22,488 bases of DNA from a virus: IMG/VR virus record IMGVR_UViG_3300020442_002767, positions 1-22,488 of that record; one strand, given 5' to 3'. Position 1 is the stretch's first letter; each line of letters starts with the position of its first letter. Below, piece by piece: positions 9,501 through 18,280 of this stretch. The notes under the pieces were generated by a model, which worked only from the letters and a program-made list of their open reading frames with translations, did not search any database and had not been told where the DNA came from. The position numbers and the translations under genes are program-made.

Positions 9501-12500
9501 AACAGAACAACTGCTGATCCTCTGTATGTAACAAAGCACGCTACCACTCCAAGATATACTGACCCTACTGTTATTAATACAACTGCAGGAACACCTGCTT
9601 GTGATGATGTAAGGTCTGCTATTGATACTCTATCGTTCCTTTGGGTAGATATCATTACCAATAATCAAAATGGAACATATCTTGATGCTGCATATTTAAT
9701 TGCTAGAAATGCCGATCTTATTGCAGATCAGGCACTTATTGATACTGAAATTGCCTATCCAACTTTAAATCTCAGTGATGTACATCAAAGAAAGTGTCGC
9801 AGAGATATTAAGATTGTACTAGAAGGTTTAACAAGAGACTTAGTTCTTGGTGGAAACCATGGTGTGGTTTCTACAGCAGAGTCATATTTCAGTGGCACAT
9901 CTCTTTCTGGTATTTCAGAAGCACAAAGACCACAAACAATCTATGCATTCCAAAGAGTAAAACTATACGCCATTTACGCAATGCGTAACTGGTCTGATGG
10001 AAACGTATTACAAACCACTCCAATTGGATCTACATATGTTCCTACTACAGGAGCAATGACGGTAACCATCCCAGATCCAGCAGTAATACCTGTAGCTAAC
10101 TCAGATAGAATCGCTTTTGCTGAAGGAGCTATTACATATAGTTGTGCTCATGATGGTGGTGGAAACGATGCAAGTCCATATAGAACTGATACTAATTTTG
10201 GACAAAGTTTCTTAATCACTAACGTTGTATCTAACGGTGGTAATACCACTATTAGTTTAAATGTTGGTGCAGCAGGAAGCAATACCGATGCACATACGTT
10301 TGTAAGTGCTATTGCTAATGGAACTAAAGTCATCTATGGTCCAGTTACACTTACTTCACCAATTCCTAAGTTTGAAGACTGGAGTATTTTAACTGATGTT
10401 AATGCATCTGCTCCTATTGGTATTTTCACTCCATCCAATGCTACTTACGATACTGCCACTGGTGATTTTGTATTGACCATGAATAGTCATGGATTAACAA
10501 CATCCAATACTATTCGTTTACAACCAGAATCCTTTGTGTTTACATGCACAATGGATGGCAATAAAACTGAACATGCTTTACCAGGAGACGGTCAATCTGC
10601 ATATGGTAACAACCTTGTAATTACTGGAACAACCACAAATACAGTCACTGTTAACGTTGGTGCTTCTGGTCCTAATGTACAGTTTACACCAAGTGCTGCA
10701 ACATACAATCCTTCAACTGGAGCATTAGTATTAGAGATTGGTTCTCATACTCTAGATGTTGGAGAAGGAGTTGTTATTGCTGACAATTCACTGTCCTTCA
10801 CTTGCGCGATGGATGGAAACCAGTCTACTAAGACTTATCCTCGCCCTGGTATTGATCCTTTTGCTGGTAGGTCTATGCCTATCACAGGAAAGACGGCAAC
10901 ATCAATCACAATCAATGCTGGTATTTCTGGTCCTAATAAGTATTTCCAACCAACTGGAGCTAACTACAATCCTTCCACGGGAGATCTAGTTCTTACTGTT
11001 GGACAACATGGTCTTGGTGTTGGACGTGGTGTTGTAATTGAAGATAATTCACTTACATTTACTTGCGATATTGATGGTAACGTTTCAAATGAAACATATC
11101 CACGTTCTACTGACCCTGCATCTGGTGCTTCTCTAGAAATTACTGCTGTTGGTACTACATCCCATACAGTTACGGATGCTCCATATGATGCAACGACTGG
11201 TATTGTAACACTGACTATTGCTGGTCATGGATTTGCAAATGGAGATTATGTCAAGGTTGCTGATGGATCTCTAACATATACATGTGATTTAGATGGCAAT
11301 ACAGTACAGAAGACATATCCTCGTGCTGGTTACGATTATCCAAGTGGTCGCTGGTTAGAAATCTCCAATGTCACTACAAATACGTTTGACATTAATGTTG
11401 GTGGATCTTCTTATCAAGGTGCTCATACATTTGTAAGTGCATCTGCTAATGGTCTTGAGCGTCAAGATGGAACGTTTACAGTTAATGTAGGTGGTGCTGG
11501 ATCTGCTTCTGGTTCTGTACATACTTTCGTAAGTGCTCAACCAAATGCTGTTAAGCACGAACCACAATCCGCACATACATTTGTAAGTGCCTCTACTAAT
11601 GCAGTATCTCATTCTCCACAATCTGCACATACGTTTGTAAGAACAAATACTGATTCTGTAAGTGCTTATTCTTCTACTGCTGGATCAATTTGTTCAGGTG
11701 TAGAATCTACTATTAACACAGCATTAGAGTTGTTTGAAGATATTTTAGATGGTACAACTGTTGCTGGTTCTACAACACAAACTTTTGGAACATTATATGA
11801 AACTAACGATATTATCACATATCCAGATAGTTTCATTAATGATTTCGGTAACAACCGCATGGCGGTTCGTGGTAGATATGATGACTTCCCAATTATTGAA
11901 GCTTCGCCATACACACAGAATGCTTCTGTTATTTCATTCAGAGGTGGTGGTGGTGCTCTAATTGATGGCACAAAGGTTAAGCAACCTAACTGTCCTTTCC
12001 CTGGTCTAGAACCAGACGGATCAGCATCGTTCCCCAACCAAGGTAAGTCCATGGTTGCGGCGGCATTCACGATTGTTTCCTTTGGTGGTACTGGTTATAA
12101 AGTTATTGAAGATGGTTACACACAGTTGGTTTCTGTGTTTGTTATCTTCTGTCAAGATGGTGTTCTCTGTGAAACTGGTGGATACGCTTCTATCACCAAC
12201 TCTGCTACTAACTTTGGTACTTTCGCTCTAAGAGGAACTGGATTTAGAAGAGATTGTTATGAGTTTGACGTAGCAACTGTTAACGTTGTATCTCAAACAC
12301 CAACTGGTAGAACTACTCTTACTATTGGTGGTATTGGTAGAGAACCACTTGAGCATTACATCTGTAAGTTTGATGGTTTTAGAAATGCAGATCCAGATAA
12401 GGAATTCTTCATTGATGCTGTAAGTGGCGTCACTGTTGGACCTCCTTTCACTGCAACACTTACTCTTGATGATGGTGTAGGAAATGGTCTTACTCTGATT

Positions 12501-15500
12501 AGAGAATCGGATGGAGCTACCATTTCTGGTTTGACTGCACTACAGAATGCGCTTACTCCTTCTAACGCAGCAAATGCAACCCTAAAACTACACAGACCTT
12601 CTATTGTTAACTCCTCTTCCCACACTTGGGAATTTGCAGGTTCTGGCACCAACTACCTTGCGCTACCTGAAAACGGTGGTACTAAAGTTGAGGCAAACGA
12701 ACAAGTTTCTGAAAACTATGGTCGTGTATATGTCTCTGGTACTGACGAACTAGGTGACTTTAAAGTTGGTACATTTGCTAGAATTGAAAACAGAACTGGT
12801 AACATTACCTTCACTGGTACGGTTACAATTTCTGAAGTTGAATTCTTGAAACTGAAAGGTGGCGACGTTGTTGTTACTGGATTTGACAATAGTAATACAC
12901 TTGGTGGTGCTAACTCTAGCGACTCCAAGTTACCTACTCAAAAGGCAGTTAAAGATTATATCACAAACTCTCTTGGACCTTACATCAACAAACCATACTC
13001 TACGAACGCAGTTCCTAGAGCACTAGTTGAACTTACTGACTCTGGTAAGATCTCTCTTGATCAGATTCCAGCACTAAGACCATTCAGTGTCTTTACTGTT
13101 GCTGATCAAGCAGAAAGACTAGCACTAGAGGGAGCACTTGCTGGTGACATCGCTATCCAACAGGATACTTCCACATCCTTCATTCTAAACAATGACCTAA
13201 CAAGTCTATATCTAGGATTTGCTGTTGATTCTAGTCTTGTATTTAATATTGGTGATGTATATACAGGATCGCCATCTACAGGTAGAATTCAGGCAACTGA
13301 ATACAGAGAAGGTGTAGTTCACACTATCAATATTACTGACGGTGGTTCTGGATATACCGTTGCTCCAACGATTCAGATTACTGGAGGGAACCCAGCAACT
13401 GGAGCAGTAGCAGCAACAGCTGTTGCTACAATTGCTAATGGTGAAGTTGTTACTATTACAATTACAGAAAATGCAAGTTTCGTTGGTGGTTTTGGATATA
13501 CCACACAACCATCAGTTAACATTAGTGCTCCAGCAGGAGCAGGATCTGCAGCTACTGCAGATGCATTTATTGAAAGCAGATTGTACGGTAACATCGTCAA
13601 CAGTATCAAGATGCTTGATACTGACACATTTGAAGATAGTGATTCTCCATCTCCAAATACTGTTAATATCACTAGAGTTGTCAATACTTCATCATCTACT
13701 GCAAGTAACTGGGTATCACTAAGTAGTGATTCGGTTGGTGTTGGATCTCTTACTGGTCCTGGTCTTATTTCAACAACCTTATTAGGTTCTGAGGCAGCAA
13801 ACTCTTTCACATTCTTGAGAGGAGACCAAAGATACGCAAAGGTTGTTCAATCACTCAAGGGTGCAGAAACAAGATATTTTGCAAGACTATTTGCACAAGC
13901 ATCTACAGGTGCAAGTTCCTTTATTTTCCAAGGACTATCTGACGTTCTTAAAGGACATGAAATTGTAGCTAATGTTGGTGGCATTGCTAATGATACCACT
14001 GTAAACGGTGTAACTGTTGTTGGCAACTTGACAACAGTTTCTTTCAACAATCCAATTACATCAACTATTGCAAACGGAACTGTTATTGAATTCAATCGTG
14101 GTGCTTCTCCACTAATCTTTGATTCTACTAATACTGGTGGTGAATTTATTGATTCAGTTGTTATTGCAAATCCTGGAACAGGATTTACTGATGGTCAATA
14201 TTTTGATATTCCTCTAGATGCACCTGCAGGAACAAATGGCAATGATTTAAGAGTCAACATTATTGTTGGTGAAAATGGACAATCTGGTCAAGTCACCACA
14301 TGTACTGTGACTAATGCTGGTTCTGGATACACTGCAGATTTCCAAGTCACACCAAACCCAAGCATTATCGGATCTGGTTCTAACCTAGTTCTACTTGCAA
14401 AAGTAGCAACTACACAGAAACAATTTGCTAACATCGCACTAGATGTCCAGAGAGTTTCTGATCTAACAATTTCTCAAGACCTCTTCGGAACAATTGGTGT
14501 TGCTAGATTTAAGAAATCTCAGTTTAACATTGGCGATGAAGGAAATGGATCTGTATCTATCAAGATGGGTCCAGATAGTGGTCTTGACGCTGACTTACTA
14601 GATGGTCAGCAAGGTAATTACTACCTAAATGGTGCCTTCTTCGTTGATAGTAGCATTAATCCAGACAAACTTGCTAGTGGAACATATAGTATTGATATCA
14701 GTGGTAGATCTACTAATACACTTCGTTTAGACACTGGTACTAGTAATGCTAATGCTAACCCAGGTCCAAGTGATGCTGTACAAGGCGTAACATTACAGAC
14801 TCTGTTCAACAGTTCTAATGGTCTACTATCAGCTTTCCCAAGCGTAGACACTGGATCATCTAACTCTGCTAAACATTTAGTCATGACTCTCCGTAATGGT
14901 GAGTCTGGTGGTGATGCTACTTTTGGTGGTGTAAGACAACTTGCATTTGCTAATGATGACAGAATTTATTTCCGTGGTTCTGGTGACGCTGTAACTTCTT
15001 ACGGTTCTTGGTATGAAGTTTGGAACTCTGGAAACATGGGTATTGACTCAGGTCTAGATGCAGACAAACTTGATAACAAACAAGGTGTATGGTATCAAGA
15101 TGGTTGGAATATCAAGAAGAATGAAATTTTTGATACTAGACTACCAACATGGAGAAGTTCTACTGCATTTAGAGATAAGATTGAAGTTAAATCTTATGCT
15201 GGAGCAGAAACATTCTATAGAATTTTAGTAAGACAAAATCTAGATATTGCTCCTGGTGGAGATTTTGAAGCTAACAAAACAATTGACATTTTTGATGTCA
15301 ATAAGATTAGTGTTGGTGACTTTACAATTACTGCAACTGATCAAGATGTTGATCAGAACGACTCTTCCAATACATACACGATGTTAATCGGAAGACTTTC
15401 TTCTGGTGGAAATATTAGCGCCGCTATCTATCTCGGATATGCAGGTGATGAAAGAGAATTTGAACATTGGGAAATTTTTGATGATAATACTGTTCAGTAT

Positions 15501-17141
15501 GCAGAGATTGGTAATTCTTCTGGAACTGGTTTCCTAAGACTTGGTAGAAATGACGGCATTGCTGCAACTCAACCATATATCTATTTCAACTCTTCTCAAG
15601 CACAAGCAGTAGATAATAACGGTGACCCTACTTACAACTCAGCTATTATTGCTGATGGTGGTAACGCTACCGAAGGATCTGGTACTCTTGAGTTTAAAGT
15701 CGTTAACGAAAACGAACTTAAAGTCAACAATAACATTATTTGGAACGCAGGTAATGTTGGATTCAACTCTTCTAATGTAGTCTCAACTTCTGGACTTAAG
15801 TCTGCTGTGATGAGAGACACCAACGGAGACTTCTCCGCTGGAACAATTACCGCTGCTTTGACAGGTGCTGCTTCGGATAACGTTCTGAAGACTGGCGACA
15901 CAATGACTGGCAACCTGATTCTAACAGGTGGTGCAAGTGTTAATATTCAAAGCACTGGTACTTTAGCAGTTGGTGCAAGTGCAACTGTTGGCACTGATTT
16001 CACAGTTGATAGTGGAACACTATTTGTCAACTCCACAAACAACAGAGTAAATATTGGTCAGACTGCAGATGCTAACGCAGTCAAGTTTAATGTTTACAGT
16101 GCTGCTGGTTCCCTTAATTTCCAGTCTAACCTAGCACTATCTTCACAGACAACACTTTATCAATCAAGTGTATTCAATCAAGTAGATGGTGGTGAATCTG
16201 GTTTAATTTTACAGCATGGTGCTTCTGCTGCTGCCCAGTGGGGTATTACAGCACATAGAACAGGTGCTAATGTTGGTGAACTTATTATCAGAACTAGAAC
16301 AGCTAATGCTACTTCTGCTGAGAGATTAAAAATTAGTAATGGTGGCAACGTCACACCTGGTGCAACCAACGACCAAGAACTTGGTTCAGGTTCTCTCAAG
16401 TGGTCCAATGTTCATACTCATATCGTTACTGTTAAGGACAGCACAAGAATTGGTGATGGATCTTCCAATGCCGAGGCAGACATTCATCTCAGAGGTGGTG
16501 GTACTGGAAACGGTGGTGGTAAAGGATTCCGTTTAGGATCTAATATTGGTGGTGGTGCAGATCTATTTGAAATCTATGCATCTCAAACTAATGGTGGTGA
16601 TGATTGGAAGAGTCTTGCATCTCCTAATGCATTACCTCCAGCACTCGCAATTCAAGGCACTAACAACAGAGTTGGTATTAATACCAACACTTTCAACGGT
16701 ACAGACACTACTGTCACACCTAATGTTGCTAGAGATTATATCCTGAATGTTCAGGGAGACATGAACTTAAATGGTCAGTTCTTCCAGAATAATGCAGAAT
16801 TTGTTACTTCTAGATGGACAGAAGCTACCAACCAAACGGATATCTACAGACTATCTAAAGTAGGTATTAATGTTGCTGATCCAACAGACACATTAGAAAT
16901 TTCTGGTAATGTCAACATTAAAGGTAATACTTTCACTAGCGGACAATGCGATGATGTATTGGAAGCAAATGGAGAAAAACAATATATTGACACCAAAGGA
17001 ATTATCAAGAGAAACAGTAATACCGTTTCCGAAAGTCTAACCATCGGTTCTAGTGATAGATGTATGTCTACTGGACCTATTGAAGTTACTGGTAATGCTG
17101 TGGTAACCGTACAGTCTGGTGGTGTATGGGTCGTGTTATAA
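6561..17141 (+). CDS. Giant 3,526-aa virion structural / tail-fibre-like protein
   Basis: One uninterrupted frame. In order: N-terminal segment with two GSGY modules (about 70-135); IATTEYVLN...GGRVYVSQQIGSDLNDGRS...RTIKKAAQIA (about 275-330), which looks like the first turns of a pectate-lyase-like beta-helix; a mixed beta region; a duplicated alpha-helical region (about 775-1144); five beta repeats of about 86 residues and four HTFVSA units (about 1150-1710); a second beta-helix-like block (ASPYTQN at 1781 to GGYASITNSATNFG near 1873-1886); KLPTQKAVKDYI and further GSGY modules (about 2110-2340); and a C-terminal third with LDG motifs (DADLLDGQ at 2676, DADKLDNKQ at 2833) as in T4-like long-tail-fibre proteins. 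It ends VVTVQSGGVWVVL. No signal peptide or membrane segment is seen. Similar very large fibre-like proteins are known in cyanophages. A receptor-facing or baseplate-attached fibre is likely; its exact position is unknown. Confidence 0.8.
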   Translation: MSFHINSDKEKIRGVNPKIIGDNEATIRVGTGVNEVEIMRLQKDPVSGLPRVGINRSGQKVNNIDLDNQGSGYNQAPLVEIDPPPAGGTQAQASASIFNGRVTSIVVNDPGSGYTSAPNVVLTGGNGSGASATAFLDTVEFELDINGAIRTSTSIISDTARILNIDVENFVTPDLNLRAPNLKTFMNGTGTPWAANVIVQKGQYRYSVSNVYQALNTGTTGVLAPEHKDGVETNGEVQFKHIGFRVNNATDFSYLQTGEAGTFPRSITPILGDRSDKIATTEYVLNLATNDVGGRVYVSQQIGSDLNDGRSAVNPVRTIKKAAQIAWSTPGVKETLIISGGDYVEDNPISLPPDCSVVGDNLRLVIIRPGNVGKHIFKFGDKNYVTGVTYRDKVDSNGDPTGTWDFAMVFDDKQRIIIDNEVNGDFGVEFPIGHQVFGPDRFRISFQNNTGLSLLASGVQILGLNTGARANVFDVNFSSTTGANAFVAGTIDVQLTSGSFIEGDQYSYISSAATGGALTQTISGTAGENTLRFTTDPTSDLPVGNVVFLDDTDNSSFTQGYYQVSVINNGNAPTYWDVTFNPILGAQGWNSTLTETITINSASPTTNTIDTVNLKSIRAEGEVVSYDEDVTSTLPITRLDFSLQGDPSIATGGFQEQQFGSAEDLGGIVVYTSALVGRTNTHEFKEGQEIILENLPTSGPDLSFLNGKQRIYKVLEDADGRARRFVIPKKVPSLTTANFQPSEFAVVKSYSKSVTLSLLNSPNKFPLATPVERRYQDACQLIRNNRDYIAEEVIGIINDQFKTDYYSVYNIDTVNNTFDIYLGPLDHENTYVSGGTVTFGGTSYAISGFVYDTAVTGVATITTTAAAVAALSEDDTVQLADILISCSAGQKIYPAYSSPTSGNNTGTDGDTQCKQDIIHFLNALVRDLEFGSNHNVIEAAKKYIVGGKIAFIEDEIIQNVRAIEYARELAIYAMCNWRIKNRTTADPLYVTKHATTPRYTDPTVINTTAGTPACDDVRSAIDTLSFLWVDIITNNQNGTYLDAAYLIARNADLIADQALIDTEIAYPTLNLSDVHQRKCRRDIKIVLEGLTRDLVLGGNHGVVSTAESYFSGTSLSGISEAQRPQTIYAFQRVKLYAIYAMRNWSDGNVLQTTPIGSTYVPTTGAMTVTIPDPAVIPVANSDRIAFAEGAITYSCAHDGGGNDASPYRTDTNFGQSFLITNVVSNGGNTTISLNVGAAGSNTDAHTFVSAIANGTKVIYGPVTLTSPIPKFEDWSILTDVNASAPIGIFTPSNATYDTATGDFVLTMNSHGLTTSNTIRLQPESFVFTCTMDGNKTEHALPGDGQSAYGNNLVITGTTTNTVTVNVGASGPNVQFTPSAATYNPSTGALVLEIGSHTLDVGEGVVIADNSLSFTCAMDGNQSTKTYPRPGIDPFAGRSMPITGKTATSITINAGISGPNKYFQPTGANYNPSTGDLVLTVGQHGLGVGRGVVIEDNSLTFTCDIDGNVSNETYPRSTDPASGASLEITAVGTTSHTVTDAPYDATTGIVTLTIAGHGFANGDYVKVADGSLTYTCDLDGNTVQKTYPRAGYDYPSGRWLEISNVTTNTFDINVGGSSYQGAHTFVSASANGLERQDGTFTVNVGGAGSASGSVHTFVSAQPNAVKHEPQSAHTFVSASTNAVSHSPQSAHTFVRTNTDSVSAYSSTAGSICSGVESTINTALELFEDILDGTTVAGSTTQTFGTLYETNDIITYPDSFINDFGNNRMAVRGRYDDFPIIEASPYTQNASVISFRGGGGALIDGTKVKQPNCPFPGLEPDGSASFPNQGKSMVAAAFTIVSFGGTGYKVIEDGYTQLVSVFVIFCQDGVLCETGGYASITNSATNFGTFALRGTGFRRDCYEFDVATVNVVSQTPTGRTTLTIGGIGREPLEHYICKFDGFRNADPDKEFFIDAVSGVTVGPPFTATLTLDDGVGNGLTLIRESDGATISGLTALQNALTPSNAANATLKLHRPSIVNSSSHTWEFAGSGTNYLALPENGGTKVEANEQVSENYGRVYVSGTDELGDFKVGTFARIENRTGNITFTGTVTISEVEFLKLKGGDVVVTGFDNSNTLGGANSSDSKLPTQKAVKDYITNSLGPYINKPYSTNAVPRALVELTDSGKISLDQIPALRPFSVFTVADQAERLALEGALAGDIAIQQDTSTSFILNNDLTSLYLGFAVDSSLVFNIGDVYTGSPSTGRIQATEYREGVVHTINITDGGSGYTVAPTIQITGGNPATGAVAATAVATIANGEVVTITITENASFVGGFGYTTQPSVNISAPAGAGSAATADAFIESRLYGNIVNSIKMLDTDTFEDSDSPSPNTVNITRVVNTSSSTASNWVSLSSDSVGVGSLTGPGLISTTLLGSEAANSFTFLRGDQRYAKVVQSLKGAETRYFARLFAQASTGASSFIFQGLSDVLKGHEIVANVGGIANDTTVNGVTVVGNLTTVSFNNPITSTIANGTVIEFNRGASPLIFDSTNTGGEFIDSVVIANPGTGFTDGQYFDIPLDAPAGTNGNDLRVNIIVGENGQSGQVTTCTVTNAGSGYTADFQVTPNPSIIGSGSNLVLLAKVATTQKQFANIALDVQRVSDLTISQDLFGTIGVARFKKSQFNIGDEGNGSVSIKMGPDSGLDADLLDGQQGNYYLNGAFFVDSSINPDKLASGTYSIDISGRSTNTLRLDTGTSNANANPGPSDAVQGVTLQTLFNSSNGLLSAFPSVDTGSSNSAKHLVMTLRNGESGGDATFGGVRQLAFANDDRIYFRGSGDAVTSYGSWYEVWNSGNMGIDSGLDADKLDNKQGVWYQDGWNIKKNEIFDTRLPTWRSSTAFRDKIEVKSYAGAETFYRILVRQNLDIAPGGDFEANKTIDIFDVNKISVGDFTITATDQDVDQNDSSNTYTMLIGRLSSGGNISAAIYLGYAGDEREFEHWEIFDDNTVQYAEIGNSSGTGFLRLGRNDGIAATQPYIYFNSSQAQAVDNNGDPTYNSAIIADGGNATEGSGTLEFKVVNENELKVNNNIIWNAGNVGFNSSNVVSTSGLKSAVMRDTNGDFSAGTITAALTGAASDNVLKTGDTMTGNLILTGGASVNIQSTGTLAVGASATVGTDFTVDSGTLFVNSTNNRVNIGQTADANAVKFNVYSAAGSLNFQSNLALSSQTTLYQSSVFNQVDGGESGLILQHGASAAAQWGITAHRTGANVGELIIRTRTANATSAERLKISNGGNVTPGATNDQELGSGSLKWSNVHTHIVTVKDSTRIGDGSSNAEADIHLRGGGTGNGGGKGFRLGSNIGGGADLFEIYASQTNGGDDWKSLASPNALPPALAIQGTNNRVGINTNTFNGTDTTVTPNVARDYILNVQGDMNLNGQFFQNNAEFVTSRWTEATNQTDIYRLSKVGINVADPTDTLEISGNVNIKGNTFTSGQCDDVLEANGEKQYIDTKGIIKRNSNTVSESLTIGSSDRCMSTGPIEVTGNAVVTVQSGGVWVVL
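9297..9491 (+). repeat. Alpha-helical unit 1 of the giant protein
   Basis: Encodes residues 913-977. It starts CKQDI, contains LxRDLEFGSNHNV and ends AIYAMCNW. It is preceded by a helix YQDACQLIRNNRDYIAEE (775-792). It matches unit 2 at 9795-9992 in length (65 against 66 residues) and in its key positions. Similar helical elements with CxxDI...LxxDL..GGN are typical of giant cyanophage structural proteins. Confidence 0.7.
9795..9992 (+). repeat. Alpha-helical unit 2 of the giant protein
   Basis: Encodes residues 1079-1144. It starts CRRDI, contains LTRDLVLGGNHGV and ends AIYAMRNW. It too is preceded by an LDAAYLIARNADLIADQA helix (1041-1058), so the duplicated block is about 100 residues long. 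In the first copy a beta segment of about 100 residues separates the helix from the C-x2-D-I unit. Confidence 0.7.
10023..11418 (+). repeat. Array of about five 86-residue beta repeats
   Basis: Units of the giant protein share FxPxxAxYxPxTGxLVLTxxxHxLxxGxxVxI..NSLxFTC.xDGN...TYPR..DP.SG..L.IT..TxxxxTVNVGxSG. Three starts are at Phe1289, Phe1375 and Phe1462, 86-87 residues apart, and a fourth starts near Val1537. A divergent unit precedes them (about 1155-1250) and ends in its own HTFVSA (His1245). The divergence between units points to an old duplication, not a fresh slippage tract. Confidence 0.75.
11424..11645 (+). repeat. Short HTFVSA repeats, 18-residue (54-base) period at the end
   Basis: HTFVSA or HTFVR occurs at residues 1622, 1654, 1672 and 1690. 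The last three are exactly 18 residues (54 bases) apart, with the unit approximated by QSAHTFVSASTNAVSHSP. The units look like the tail ends of the 86-residue repeats without their bodies. Confidence 0.75.
11901..12220 (+). other. Second beta-helix-like block of the giant protein
   Basis: Encodes residues 1781-1887 with ASPYTQNASVISF, GALIDGTKVKQ, GKSMVAAAFT, GGTGYKVIEDGYTQLVSVF and GGYASITNSATNFG. The succession of short strands with GG and N-S-x-x-N-F-G turns is that of a right-handed parallel beta-helix. It probably completes the fold begun near residue 293, about 1,400 residues upstream. Confidence 0.5.
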
Positions 17142-17144
17142 ATA
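17137..17144 (+). promoter_or_regulatory. T4-type late promoter TATAAATA before the adhesin cluster
   Basis: This is an exact match to the T4 late -10 box. It overlaps the TAA stop of the giant gene (17139-17141). A start a few bases downstream gives a leader of about 18 bases containing AAGGAA (17158-17163), a good Shine-Dalgarno 5 bases before the ATG at 17169. It probably drives the three adhesins and three oxygenases, since no other box is seen before 22066. Confidence 0.7.
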
Positions 17145-17168
17145 ATTAACACGCCTTAAGGAATAGAC

Positions 17169-18275
17169 ATGGGAGCTGTAAAAGCTGATATCTTTACTTC
17201 TACGGGTGGGTCCACTGGTGTTTTAGGTTTTCCAACAGGAACAACTGCACAAAGACCCAGCCCCGCCCAGGAAGGATTTGCAAGATACAATATTGATATT
17301 GGTGCTATTGAAATTTATTATTCTGGTGCTTGGAATAAACTTTCTTCTGGTGCTACTGGTGGAGCAGATGGATCTTCGTCAGCAAATGCTTTTGCAAATT
17401 TAGAAGATATTGTCGGATTGTACGACAATGGAACATACAATTTATGGACCACTGTTGGTGGAAATGTCAGTCCATTTCAAATGCCCATTTGTTTTGATCA
17501 TGGCGGTCCTTGGTATGTTTTAAGTTTCAGATTTCCAACATACGGATTTAATGAAGTTAATGATACATTGTGGTCCTGGGCATATAATACTGGAACTTCA
17601 AGTTCTTTAAAAAATATCCATGATGACTTTGTTCATCATCACTTCTCTAGATCTGGCAATCAATATGGTTGGCAGATGGCAAATGCCGAAAGAAATAGAG
17701 AAGATATGGCAGGAATTGGTGGATCTGGAGTTTCTGGATATAACCAAACCAATGGTGGAGGTGGTAATAGTGGATATGTTGGTATTAATTACTACAACCA
17801 CGCAACAAATGGTGATTTTACCAATGCTCAATTAAATGCTTTAAGAGACACCGTTACTCAGTTATCTCATTTGACACCACACTATTCATTTACAGCTGAT
17901 AGTGATGGTAATGCTGCAGGTAGTGTTGGTGATTGGACAGTTGACAATGATGAAACAACTCTAGGTTATGGACATTGCAACTGGATCAAAGATAAAAATG
18001 GTCAAGCACAAAGAACCAGTAATGGTTTTGAATCTTCTGATAACAATGGTTTTGTTGGTTTCTGGACTCATAATCAATACTCTAGAACTTCTATTCCTTA
18101 CAACTGGGGTTGGGCACAATCAGTTGGAGATCCTCAAGGATTAAAAACTAATGCTTTAATTATTCCAAATGAAATTAAAGGATACACTGGATCAGGTGGT
18201 GGTAGTGCATTTGGAACTTATTTCAGTGGTGCTGTAGGCAAAATCAATAACCGTGCTGTATTTCTCTGTAGGTAA
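17169..18275 (+). CDS. Tail-fibre adhesin paralogue 1
   Basis: A 368-aa protein. Residues about 19-59 form a fibre module (GFPTGTTAQRPSP...GFARYNIDIGAIEIYYSGAWNKL). Then GLYDNGTYNLWTTVGG...PFQ...FDHGGPWYV (Trp115) begins the C-terminal domain, which has INYYNHATNGDF (Tyr208) followed by ALRDTVTQLSHLTP and DSDGN. Near the end is a glycine-rich loop GYTGSGGGSAFGTYFSG (from Gly338) and a final strand NNRAVFLCR. These marks are shared with the next two genes, which are about equal in length. The LWTT..GG..PFQ...GGPWYV pattern recalls fibrinogen-C-like lectin domains, but this is a weak inference. It has the best ribosome site of the three (AAGGAA). A receptor-binding fibre tip is likely from module type and position. 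Confidence 0.7.
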   Translation: MGAVKADIFTSTGGSTGVLGFPTGTTAQRPSPAQEGFARYNIDIGAIEIYYSGAWNKLSSGATGGADGSSSANAFANLEDIVGLYDNGTYNLWTTVGGNVSPFQMPICFDHGGPWYVLSFRFPTYGFNEVNDTLWSWAYNTGTSSSLKNIHDDFVHHHFSRSGNQYGWQMANAERNREDMAGIGGSGVSGYNQTNGGGGNSGYVGINYYNHATNGDFTNAQLNALRDTVTQLSHLTPHYSFTADSDGNAAGSVGDWTVDNDETTLGYGHCNWIKDKNGQAQRTSNGFESSDNNGFVGFWTHNQYSRTSIPYNWGWAQSVGDPQGLKTNALIIPNEIKGYTGSGGGSAFGTYFSGAVGKINNRAVFLCR

Positions 18276-18280
18276 TAAAA

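Noticed and set aside
11520-11645. CRISPR-like array from the 54-base period
   Set aside because: The repeats are in frame within the giant protein, have no unique spacers between identical repeats and encode HTFVSA units.
11666-12070. Minus-strand frame of 134 codons
   Set aside because: Wholly inside the giant gene opposite the conserved beta-helix block; no ribosome site or promoter seen.
13373-13810. Minus-strand frame of 145 codons
   Set aside because: It lies wholly within the giant gene; the biased composition (Val, Ala, Thr, Ser, Pro) mirrors the codon pattern of the + strand.
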